Positions 26,127 to 33,405 of a stretch of DNA of 64,000 bases are shown here, one piece after another. Within the stretch, counting starts at the first letter, position 1, and each line of letters starts with the position of its first letter. Both the position numbers and the translations under genes were made by a program. Source of the stretch: Methylobacterium sp. WSM2598 (lineage in GTDB: Bacteria; Pseudomonadota; Alphaproteobacteria; Rhizobiales; Beijerinckiaceae); the NCBI RefSeq assembly GCF_000379105.1, contig NZ_KB900609.1, positions 4,928,785-4,992,784 on the forward strand. The letters are read 5' to 3'. A model generated the notes under the pieces. That model did not search any database and had not been told where the DNA came from. It was given only the letters and a program-made list of their open reading frames with translations.

Positions 26127-26219
26127 CCCGCATCGGGGCCGGGACAATTCGGGGTCGGGAAAATCCGGAACCCTGGCCGGGCGTCGCCGTTTCTGGGATG
26201 CCTCTCCGCGCCATGCGAC

Positions 26220-26240
26220 AAGCCTCCTGATCTGAGGCTT
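26220..26240. terminator. Hairpin behind the phosphoesterase gene
   Basis: AAGCCTC pairs with GAGGCTT around a 7-base loop. It lies between the phosphoesterase stop and the next small secreted gene. It has no T-run; a regulatory role for the downstream gene is also possible. Confidence 0.35.
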
Positions 26241-26281
26241 ATCGCCGCAGGGGGTGCCGACCATCCCGACCGAGTTCAGCG

Positions 26282-26602
26282 ATGACCCGACCGCTTCGCC
26301 CTGCCCTGTTCCCGCTCACGGCCGCGCTTCTCGTCGCGGCCGGCTCCGCCCTCGCGCAGCCGGCCACCTGCGCGCCGGCCCACCGCAAGCTCCAGGAGGC
26401 CGATGCCCTGCGCTTCCAGGCCCGCCAGGAGGCCCGGATCGGCGACCGCGACCGGGTCTGCGACGCGCTGGGCGACATCGAGGACCGCTACGAGGACGCG
26501 CAGGACCGCTTCGAGGCGTGCGGTGCGGGCCTCGCGTCGATCGACCTGCGCGGGGCACTGCGCAGCGTGCGCCTGGAGAAGCGGGCCTTCCGCTGCGACT
26601 GA
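26282..26602 (+). CDS. Small secreted protein with four cysteines
   Basis: This 106-residue protein has a signal peptide (about 1-25, ending ALA-Q) and a mature part that is mostly charged helix (HRKLQEADALRFQARQEARI). Four cysteines are present (ATCAPA, RVCDAL, EACGAG and the penultimate residue in FRCD), probably forming two disulfides. I do not recognise the family. It seems to be a free-standing gene. Confidence 0.6.
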   Translation: MTRPLRPALFPLTAALLVAAGSALAQPATCAPAHRKLQEADALRFQARQEARIGDRDRVCDALGDIEDRYEDAQDRFEACGAGLASIDLRGALRSVRLEKRAFRCD

Positions 26603-26694
26603 GCGCTCCCCCGGGTGCGTCCCCGCACGGACGGCCACGTCCGCGCGAGGGCATCCCCTCTCTCAACGAAGTCCGCTTGCCACTGGAGACCGTC

Positions 26695-26841
26695 ATGCTC
26701 ACCGAGTCCGCCCGCACCGAGTCCGCCCCCCGCGTCGATGCCGCCATCCCGGGCGCGCATTCCTTCGCGGCCGCGCTCTGCGGCTTCCTCGGCTCGACGG
26801 CGGCCACCACGGTCGTGATGGTCCTGCTCAGCACGCTCTGA
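26695..26841 (+). CDS. 48-residue membrane-associated small protein (putative)
   Basis: The frame reads MLTESARTESAPRVDA and ends in a hydrophobic segment (FAAALCGFLGSTAATTVVMV, then LLSTL). A GGAG ribosome site lies 6 bases ahead of the ATG. The hydrophobic tail suggests a tail-anchored or single-pass protein. The family is unknown. It is followed immediately by a copy of the dispersed repeat. Confidence 0.5.
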   Translation: MLTESARTESAPRVDAAIPGAHSFAAALCGFLGSTAATTVVMVLLSTL

Positions 26842-26871
26842 TGCGAAATCCGACGGATTGCGTCGCGAGGC

Positions 26872-26963
26872 GGATGTCGGCTTCGCTCCCGCGCCGCGCG
26901 GGCTTGCCATGCGCTGTCCGGACGTGATCGTCCGGCCGGACGTGATCGTCCGGACAGCGCATG
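26872..26963. repeat. Dispersed palindromic repeat, copy B, with 56-base palindrome
   Basis: The 25-base core (26879-26903, GGCTTCGCTCCCGCGCCGCG) is followed by a 56-base near-perfect palindrome at 26908-26963. Its arms start CATGCGCTGTCCGGACG and its two inner halves each contain CGGACGTGATCGTCCG. The reverse complement of copy A has the same order of parts. It lies behind the small gene ending at 26841. Confidence 0.75.
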
Positions 26964-27057
26964 AGACCGGATTCCCCGATGCGGACGCCCCGGACCGGCG
27001 ATGGCGGCGCGAGCGGACCCGAAGGCCGCCGGACACGAGGGCCGGGACGCGCCGCGC

Positions 27058-27336
27058 TCAGGGCGGCGCCACCGACCAGAAGCGGCGGCGGGCGAACAGC
27101 ATGTCGGGCTGCCCCACCGGGGCGACGCCCGCGAGGCTCGGCGGCGCGGCGGGGGGTGGGCAGACGGGCTCCGGCCGGCGCAGCGCGACCGCCGGCAGCT
27201 GGGGCCGCACCAGCCCCATCCGGACCTGGACGTCCGGGTTCCGGACGGCCGCGATCGTCGCCACGGTGGCCATGAGGGCGCCCGCGACGGCGCCGAGGAC
27301 GAAATTCAGCATAGCGGGCGACGGATGAGCCGACAT
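27058..27336 (-). CDS. Small single-pass membrane protein
   Basis: The product has 92 residues from MSAHPSPAMLNFV, or 84 from the inner Met (MLNFVLGAVAGALMATVATI). One membrane helix is followed by a Pro-rich soluble tail ending ARRRFWSVAPP. No family is recognised. No clear ribosome site favours either start. The residue pattern (one helix, then RNPDVQVRMGL) looks like a genuine protein. Confidence 0.5.
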   Translation of the reverse strand: MSAHPSPAMLNFVLGAVAGALMATVATIAAVRNPDVQVRMGLVRPQLPAVALRRPEPVCPPPAAPPSLAGVAPVGQPDMLFARRRFWSVAPP

Positions 27337-27469
27337 CGTAGCGGTTTCAGGGCAGGGCGCCGAATCGCCCCGCGCCCCCTCCTCGCCGCGACACTCACAA
27401 CCCAAGCTTAACGCTCTGGTGCGAGCCTCCGCCGACCGCCCTTGTGCAGGGTCGGAGGAGTTGCATCCG

Positions 27470-27835
27470 ATGAGTTACGGAGCGAACGCTTACGCCAAGG
27501 TTGCGCAGGCGGCCCTGACGCCGCGGGAGGCCGAGGCGGCCGTGCTCATCAAGGCGGCGGCACGGCTCCAGGCGATCCAGGACAACTGGACCGACCAGCA
27601 GGCGGGATTGAACGAGGCGCTCACCTTCAACCAGAAGGTCTGGACGCTCCTCTCCACGGCCGCGACCGAGCCCGACGCGCCGCTCCCCGCCGACCTGAAG
27701 CAGTCCATGGCGCAGCTCGGCGCCTTCGTGTTCACGCGCACCTTCGACGCGATGATCGAGCCCCACGCCGAGAAGCTGACCGCGCTGATCCGGATCAACC
27801 GCGAACTCGCGAGCGGCCTGCGCGGCAACCCCTAG
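27470..27835 (+). CDS. flaF: Flagellar biosynthesis regulator FlaF
   Basis: This 121-residue cytoplasmic protein matches FlaF, which in Caulobacter and Rhizobiales promotes flagellin synthesis or secretion as the partner of FlbT. The recognisable parts are SYGANAYAKVAQ, a helical ARLQAIQDNW and the LNEALTFNQKVWTLL segment. The ribosome site GGAGGAG lies close to the ATG. In most relatives flaF sits beside flbT and flagellin genes; here no other flagellar gene is in the window, so it is an isolated copy. It converges with the M20 hydrolase gene, with a hairpin in between. Confidence 0.9.
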   Translation: MSYGANAYAKVAQAALTPREAEAAVLIKAAARLQAIQDNWTDQQAGLNEALTFNQKVWTLLSTAATEPDAPLPADLKQSMAQLGAFVFTRTFDAMIEPHAEKLTALIRINRELASGLRGNP

Positions 27836-27915
27836 GCGCCGGCCGCGACCCGCGGCCCCAGCCAGGATAGCGTCGGGCGCGTCCGCCCGGATTCTCGTTC
27901 CCGCATCATTCCTGC

Positions 27916-27940
27916 CGCCGAAGCGGCGACCGCTTCGGCG
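27916..27940. terminator. Bidirectional hairpin between flaF and the M20 hydrolase gene
   Basis: A 10-bp perfect stem (CGCCGAAGCG / CGCTTCGGCG) with a GCGAC loop lies between two convergent stop codons. Confidence 0.6.
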
Positions 27941-27948
27941 AGCGACGC

Positions 27949-29364
27949 TCAGCCCCGCGACATGTCGAGGGGCGGGGCGACCTCGGGCGGCAGCGGCGAG
28001 GCGTAGCCGTCCCGCGTGCGCGCCCGCAGTTCCGCCCAGGCGGCCTCCCGCAGGGCCGGGTCGGCGATCAGGGCCGCGCCGGCCGCCGCCATGGCCTTGG
28101 CCACCTGCACCATGGCCTTGTGGGCCGCCGGGCTCTTGCCCTGCGCGACCACCTGCCAGGTGTGGAAGGGCGTGCCGATCGCGACCGTCGGGGCGTGGGC
28201 CTGCACGGTGGGCACCACCCAGCTCACGTCGCCCACATCCGTCGAGCCGATCGCCGGGTTGCGCTTGGCGTCGAGGGGCACGAGGAAGTCGGCGAGCGGC
28301 GCCTCGGTGGGCGGCATCCCGATCGCCCGCCAGACCGCGGCAATGTCGCCGGGCGCGAGCGTCGCCCGGATCGCGCGGGCGAAGGCCCGGTCCTCCTCGT
28401 CGAAGGGCGGGGGGCCCAGCTCCTCCATCACCGCGTGCAGGGTCTCCTCCAGCGGCGCGTTGCCGACGAGGTCCGAGACCGCGCTGACGATGCGCATCTC
28501 GACGGCGGTCTCGGTCATCAGGGCCGCGCCCTCGGCGATCCTGCGCACCCGCGCCACCAGCTCGCGCATGCCGGCGAGGTCCCGGGCCCGGATCGAGTAG
28601 CGCACCCGCGCGTGGGCCTGGACCACGTTGGGGGCGATGCCGCCCGCGTCGAGGAGCGCGTAGTGGACCCGCGCGTCGCTCGGCATGTGCTCGCGCATGT
28701 AGTTGACGCCGACATTCATCAGCTCGACCGCGTCGAGGGCGCTGCGGCCGAGATGCGGCGCGGCCGCCGCGTGGCTCGCCCGGCCGGTGAAGACGAAGTC
28801 GGCCCGGGTGTTGGCCAGCGCCAGCGGGGGCGCCACCTCCCAGAAGCTCGCCGGGTGCCAGGTGATCGCCGCATCCGCGTCCGCGAAGGCGCCGGCCCGC
28901 ACCATGAAGGCCTTGGCGGCCCCGCCCTCCTCGGCCGGGCAGCCGTAGTAGCGCACGCGGCCCGGCCGGCCGGTCTCGGCGAGCCAGTCCTTGAGGGCGG
29001 TCGCGGCCAGCAGCGCCGCCGAGCCGAGCAGGTTGTGCCCGCAGCCGTGGCCCGGCCCGCCCGGCACCAGCGGCCGCGGCTCCGCCACCCCCGCCTCCTG
29101 GCTCAGGGCCGGCAGCGCGTCGTACTCGCCCAGGAAGGCGATCACCGGCCCGCCCGCGCCGGCCTCGCCGACGAGCGCGGTCGGAATCTCGGCCACGCCC
29201 TGCACGACCCGGAAGCCCTGGTGGCGCAGCTCCGCGGCGTGGGCCTCGGCCGAGCGCGCCTCCGTGTAGCAGACCTCCGGCGTGGCCCAGACCGCGTCGC
29301 TCAGTGCGATCAACCGGTCCTTGTGGAGGTCGACCTGCCGCCACACGGCGTTGCGGTTGTCCAT
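27949..29364 (-). CDS. M20-family amidohydrolase, aminobenzoyl-glutamate utilisation protein B-like
   Basis: This 471-residue zinc amidohydrolase of the M20D group is most like AbgB, a subunit that hydrolyses p-aminobenzoyl-glutamate and related amide-linked dipeptides. Metal-site motifs are GEYDALP, GPGHGCGHNLLG, PAEEGGAAK and, near the end, FHTWQV. The long insertion domain that mediates dimerisation lies at about 190-330. A GGGAGG ribosome site supports ATG 29364. The gene is divergent from a dipeptide-type ABC transporter operon 214 bases away, so the transporter probably imports its substrate. No AbgA partner is present, so it may act as a homodimer on another acyl-amino acid. Confidence 0.85.
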   Translation of the reverse strand: MDNRNAVWRQVDLHKDRLIALSDAVWATPEVCYTEARSAEAHAAELRHQGFRVVQGVAEIPTALVGEAGAGGPVIAFLGEYDALPALSQEAGVAEPRPLVPGGPGHGCGHNLLGSAALLAATALKDWLAETGRPGRVRYYGCPAEEGGAAKAFMVRAGAFADADAAITWHPASFWEVAPPLALANTRADFVFTGRASHAAAAPHLGRSALDAVELMNVGVNYMREHMPSDARVHYALLDAGGIAPNVVQAHARVRYSIRARDLAGMRELVARVRRIAEGAALMTETAVEMRIVSAVSDLVGNAPLEETLHAVMEELGPPPFDEEDRAFARAIRATLAPGDIAAVWRAIGMPPTEAPLADFLVPLDAKRNPAIGSTDVGDVSWVVPTVQAHAPTVAIGTPFHTWQVVAQGKSPAAHKAMVQVAKAMAAAGAALIADPALREAAWAELRARTRDGYASPLPPEVAPPLDMSRG

Positions 29365-29578
29365 GGATGCCTCCCGGTCGCTGCGCGCATCCGCCCGGTA
29401 TGCCGGCCCGGGAGCGGCCGGCGAACCGCTCCCGCTGCACGGCTCCCCGGCGCCCGGCGGATACCCGACCGGGCAAAGTGGCGCGAGACTTGTAAAGCGG
29501 TGGCCCGCGGCCGCGGGCCGCTTGCGGATGCGGGCGTCTGGTGCATGCTGCCGGCACTGCACGGAAGGGGCGAGGCTG

Positions 29579-31369
29579 ATGAACGAACGTGACCTGCGGA
29601 CGCTGATCGGCGCGGTGAAGGACGGACGGCTCTCCCGGCGGCACTTCGTGCAGCGGATGATCGCGCTCGGCCTCACCGCCCCCATGGCCGGCATGATGCT
29701 GGCGCAGGAGGGCGTCGCCCAGACCGCCGAGGGGACATCCGCCTACAAGCCCGCCAAGGCCGGGGGCGGGGGGGCGCTCAAGCTGCTGTTCTGGCAGGCC
29801 GCGACCCTGATCAACCCGCATTTCGCGGTCGGCACCAAGGACCAGGAGGGCTCGCGCATCTTCTACGAGCCCCTCGCCGCCTGGGACGCCGAGGGCAACC
29901 TGTTCCCGGTGCTCGCCGCCGCGATCCCGAGCCGCCAGAACGGCGGCGTCGCCGAGGATGGCCGCTCGGTGACCTGGAAGCTCAAACCCGGCGTGACGTG
30001 GCACGACGGCAAGCCCTTCTCGGCCGACGACGTCGTCTTCACCTGGCAATACGCCGCCAACCCCGCCACCGCGGCGGTGACCTCCGGCAGCTACAAGGAC
30101 ATCAAGGTCGAGAAGGTCGACGACCTCACCGTCAAGGTTCTGTTCGACAAGCCGACGCCGTTCTGGGCCGATGCCTTCGTGTCCTCGGCCGGGATGATCA
30201 TCCCCAAGCACCATTTCGAGGCCTATATCGGCGACAAGTCGCGCGACGCGCCCGCCAACCTCGCGCCGGTCGGCACCGGCCCCTACAAGTTCGCGGAGTT
30301 CCGCCCCGGCGACATCGTGCGCGGCGTGCGCAACCCCGACTACCATATGCCGAACCGGCCCTCCTTCGACACGATCGAGATGAAGGGCGGCGGCGACGCG
30401 GTCTCGGCGGCCCGCGCCGTGCTGCAGACCGGCGAGTACGACTACGCCTGGAACATGCAGGTCGAGGACGAGATCCTCAAGCGCCTCGAGGCCGAGGGCA
30501 GGGGCCGCGTCGAGATCGTCTACGGCGGCAACCTCGAATTCATCCTGCTCAACGCCACCGATCCCTGGACCGAGGTCGACGGCGAGCGCGCCTCGCTCAA
30601 GACCAAGCACCCGGCCTTCTCGGACCCGGCGGTGCGCAAGGCCATGAACCTGATCGTCAACCGGGCGGCGGTGCAGCAATTCATCTACGGCCGCACCGGC
30701 CGGGCGACCGCCAACGTGCTCAACGGCCCCGAGCGCTTCCGCTCGAAGAACACCAGCTTCGCCTTCGACACCGACAAGGCCGCGCAGATCCTGGAGGAGG
30801 CCGGCTGGAAGAAGGGCGGCGACGGCATCCGCGCCAAGGACGGAAAGAAACTCAAATTCGTCTACCAGACCTCCATCAACGCCCCCCGCCAGAAGACCCA
30901 GGCCATCGTCAAGCAGGCTGCCCAAAAGGCCGGCATCGACATGGAACTGAAATCGATTCCCGGCTCCGTGTTCTTCTCCTCGGACGTCGCCAACCCGGAC
31001 ACCTACCCGCACTTCTACGCCGACATGGAGATGTACACCTGGAACATGGCGCAGGCCGATCCGGGCGTGTTCATGCTGCAATACGTGTCCTGGGAGGCGG
31101 CCACCAAGGAGAACAAGTGGCAGGGCCGCAACATCTGCCGGATGCGCAACGACGAGGCCGATGCCTGCTACCGCGCGGCGCAGGGCGAACTCGACGCGGT
31201 CAAGCGCGCGGCCCTCTTCATCAAGATGAACGACATCGTGGCCTCCGAATACGTCATGCCGCTCCTCCACCGGGCCCAGGTCTCGGCGGTCGGGGCCAAG
31301 CTCCAGGCGCCGTCGAGCGGCTGGGACAATTCGCTCGCCTTCCTGTTCGACTGGTACAAGGAGGCGTGA
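29579..31369 (+). CDS. Peptide-type ABC transporter substrate-binding protein (SBP family 5)
   Basis: This 596-residue periplasmic protein binds peptides or similar amides and delivers them to the permeases encoded next. The N-terminus carries a twin-arginine-like signal (LSRRHFVQRMIALGL), so it is probably exported folded by Tat. SBP_bac_5 features are WKLKPGVTWHDGKPFSADDV, GTGPYKFAEF and RKAMNLIVNR. It opens a four-gene operon (binding protein, two permeases, fused ATPase) divergent from an AbgB-like hydrolase. The ligand is unknown; the hydrolase next door suggests N-acyl amino acids or dipeptides. Confidence 0.95.
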   Translation: MNERDLRTLIGAVKDGRLSRRHFVQRMIALGLTAPMAGMMLAQEGVAQTAEGTSAYKPAKAGGGGALKLLFWQAATLINPHFAVGTKDQEGSRIFYEPLAAWDAEGNLFPVLAAAIPSRQNGGVAEDGRSVTWKLKPGVTWHDGKPFSADDVVFTWQYAANPATAAVTSGSYKDIKVEKVDDLTVKVLFDKPTPFWADAFVSSAGMIIPKHHFEAYIGDKSRDAPANLAPVGTGPYKFAEFRPGDIVRGVRNPDYHMPNRPSFDTIEMKGGGDAVSAARAVLQTGEYDYAWNMQVEDEILKRLEAEGRGRVEIVYGGNLEFILLNATDPWTEVDGERASLKTKHPAFSDPAVRKAMNLIVNRAAVQQFIYGRTGRATANVLNGPERFRSKNTSFAFDTDKAAQILEEAGWKKGGDGIRAKDGKKLKFVYQTSINAPRQKTQAIVKQAAQKAGIDMELKSIPGSVFFSSDVANPDTYPHFYADMEMYTWNMAQADPGVFMLQYVSWEAATKENKWQGRNICRMRNDEADACYRAAQGELDAVKRAALFIKMNDIVASEYVMPLLHRAQVSAVGAKLQAPSSGWDNSLAFLFDWYKEA

Positions 31370-31399
31370 GCCGGTTCTCCCCGAGCTGACGCGCCGCGC

Positions 31400-32359
31400 A
31401 TGGGCGCCTACCTCCTCCGCCGCCTGCTGATCGCGATCCCGAGCCTGGTCGGGATCAGCCTGATCCTGTTCACCGTGCTGGCGCTCGCGCCCGGCGATCC
31501 TTTCGGGGAGCTCGCCACCAACCCCAACGTGCCGCCCGAGGTGCGGGCGGCGCTCCGGGCCAAATTCGGCCTCGATGACCCGATCCTGGTGCGCTACCTG
31601 CACTGGTTCCTCGCCATGCTGCAGGGCGATTGGGGCTTCTCCTTCGCGAGCCGGGTCAACGTCGACGACCTGATCCTGCAGCGCCTGCCGACCACCTTGT
31701 TCGTGGTCGGCTCCTCGCAGGTGCTGGCGCTGCTGATCGCGCTCCCGGTCGGGATCCTGGCGGCCCTGCGGCCCTACTCGCTCCTCGACCAGGTGGCGAA
31801 CACGCTCGCCTTCGTGGGCTTCTCGCTGCCGACCTTCTTCACCGGCCTGCTGTTCATCCTGCTGTTCAGCCTCAAGCTCGACTGGCTGCCCTTCGTCTAC
31901 AACGCCGACATCGCGGCGACGGGCTGGCAATGGTACTGGGAGCATCTCCGGCAGGCGATCATGCCGATCGCGGTGCTGGGGCTGTTCCAGGCCGCCTCCT
32001 ACACCCGCTACGTCCGGGCCTCGGTCCTCGACGTGGCGCGGCTCGACTACGTCACGACGGCCCGCGCCAAGGGCCTGAGCGAGCCGGTGGTGACGCTGCG
32101 CCACATCGCCCGCAACGCGCTCATCCCGGTGGTGACGCTCGTGGCGCTCCAGATCCCGGCGGTGTTCGGCGGCGCCATCGTCACCGAGCAGATCTTCCGG
32201 GTGCCGGGGATCGGCTCGCTCCTCATCAACGCGATGCTCGCCAACGACACGCCGGTCGTGATGGCCGTGACCTTCGTGTTCGCCTGCCTCGTCGTCCTGT
32301 TCAACCTCGTCGCGGACCTCCTGTATGGCTGGCTCGACCCTCGCATCTCCTTCGGCTGA
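31400..32359 (+). CDS. Dipeptide-type ABC transporter permease (DppB/OppB family)
   Basis: This 319-residue inner-membrane permease has six predicted helices. The family N-terminus (MGAYLLRRLLIAIPSLVGIS), a cytoplasmic EAA-type loop (ARLDYVTTARAKGL) and the C-terminal VTEQIFRVPGIGSLL are all present. It lies 30 bases behind the binding-protein gene and overlaps the next permease by 35 bases, so the subunits are made together. Confidence 0.95.
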   Translation: MGAYLLRRLLIAIPSLVGISLILFTVLALAPGDPFGELATNPNVPPEVRAALRAKFGLDDPILVRYLHWFLAMLQGDWGFSFASRVNVDDLILQRLPTTLFVVGSSQVLALLIALPVGILAALRPYSLLDQVANTLAFVGFSLPTFFTGLLFILLFSLKLDWLPFVYNADIAATGWQWYWEHLRQAIMPIAVLGLFQAASYTRYVRASVLDVARLDYVTTARAKGLSEPVVTLRHIARNALIPVVTLVALQIPAVFGGAIVTEQIFRVPGIGSLLINAMLANDTPVVMAVTFVFACLVVLFNLVADLLYGWLDPRISFG

Positions 32360-33248
32360 GGCGGCGCCCGCGCCCGCCGCCTCCGGCCGGGACACGTGGC
32401 GGCGCTTCCGCCGCCACCGGCTGGCGGTGGCGTCGAGCGTGATCCTGGCGGTGCTGGTGCTGGGGGTCGTGTTCGGCGGGCTGCTCTGGCCGGTCGCCAT
32501 CGACGACATCGACTTCTCGGCCATGCTGCAGGGCCCCTCCGCCCAGCACCCCTTCGGCACGGACGATCTCGGCCAGGACCTGCTCGCCCGCATGATCTAC
32601 GGCGGGCGGATCTCGCTCGCGGTCGGCTTCGCGGCGATGCTGGTGGCGACCCTCGTCGGCGTGGTGGTGGGATCGATCGCCGGCATGTCCCGCCGCCTGC
32701 TCGATCCCGTCCTGATGTGGGTGACCGACCTGTTCCTGTCCCTGCCGCAGCTGCCGCTGCTGCTGCTCGTGATCTATCTGTTCCGCGACCAGCTCAAGCA
32801 GGTCTTCGGGATCGAGGGCGGCATCTTCGTGATGGTGGTCGCGGTGATCGGGGGCTTGCGCTGGATGCCGGTGGCGCGGCTGGTGCGGGCGCAGTTCCTG
32901 TCCCTGCGCGAGAAGGAATTCGTGGAGGCGGCGCGCGCGCAGGGGGCGGGGCCGCTGCACCAGGTGACGCGCCACATCCTGCCGAACGCGCTCGGACCCG
33001 TGATCGTGGCGGCCACGATCGAGGTCTCGGCGGCGATCATCGCCGAATCGACCCTCTCCTTCCTGGGCCTCGGCTTCCCGCCCGACATCCCGACCTGGGG
33101 CCGCCTCCTGTTCGACGCCAAGGACCACCTCGACGTCGCCCCGCACTGGGCGCTGTTCCCGGGCGCGGCGATCTTCCTGACCGTCCTGTCGATCAACTTC
33201 ATCGGCGACGGCCTCAGGGACGCGCTCGACCCGCGGCGGGTGCTGTGA
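32325..33248 (+). CDS. Dipeptide-type ABC transporter permease (DppC/OppC family)
   Basis: This 307-residue partner permease has the OppC N-terminal segment (WRRFRRHRLAVASSVIL), the HPFGTDDLGQDLLARMIYGG motif that marks the family, an EAA loop (FVEAARAQGAGPLHQVTRHI) and ESTLSFLGLGFP. Its start lies inside the end of the upstream permease gene. It is followed by a 51-codon small ORF and then the ATPase. Confidence 0.95.
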   Translation: MAGSTLASPSAEAAPAPAASGRDTWRRFRRHRLAVASSVILAVLVLGVVFGGLLWPVAIDDIDFSAMLQGPSAQHPFGTDDLGQDLLARMIYGGRISLAVGFAAMLVATLVGVVVGSIAGMSRRLLDPVLMWVTDLFLSLPQLPLLLLVIYLFRDQLKQVFGIEGGIFVMVVAVIGGLRWMPVARLVRAQFLSLREKEFVEAARAQGAGPLHQVTRHILPNALGPVIVAATIEVSAAIIAESTLSFLGLGFPPDIPTWGRLLFDAKDHLDVAPHWALFPGAAIFLTVLSINFIGDGLRDALDPRRVL

Positions 33249-33249
33249 C

Positions 33250-33405
33250 GTGACCTCCGCCCGGACGATGGAGGCCGACGAGCAGGGCCGCCGCCGTCCC
33301 GACGCCGCCATGCAGGCTTTGCGCATCATCGAGCGGGAGCCCGAGGCCGCGCGCCGGGCCCTCGCCCCTGACGACGCACCCCCTCCCCACCCGGAGCCCC
33401 CATGA
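33250..33405 (+). CDS. 51-residue ORF coupled to the ABC ATPase gene (putative)
   Basis: A GTG two bases behind the DppC stop opens a frame of 51 codons (MTSARTMEADEQGRRRPDAA, then MQALRIIEREPEAARRALAP and a Pro-rich end). It closes with a TGA that overlaps the ATG of the ATPase gene (ATGA). An inner ATG at 33268 is possible. It fills almost the whole gap of an otherwise tight operon. The helical middle part (ALRIIEREPEAARRAL) is protein-like. No family is known; it may only serve translational coupling. Confidence 0.4.
   Translation: MTSARTMEADEQGRRRPDAAMQALRIIEREPEAARRALAPDDAPPPHPEPP

Noticed and set aside
27395..32593. 1732-codon open frame on the minus strand
   Set aside because: It spans the M20 hydrolase (out of frame) and runs antisense to three ABC transporter genes; composition is low-complexity and no motif is present.
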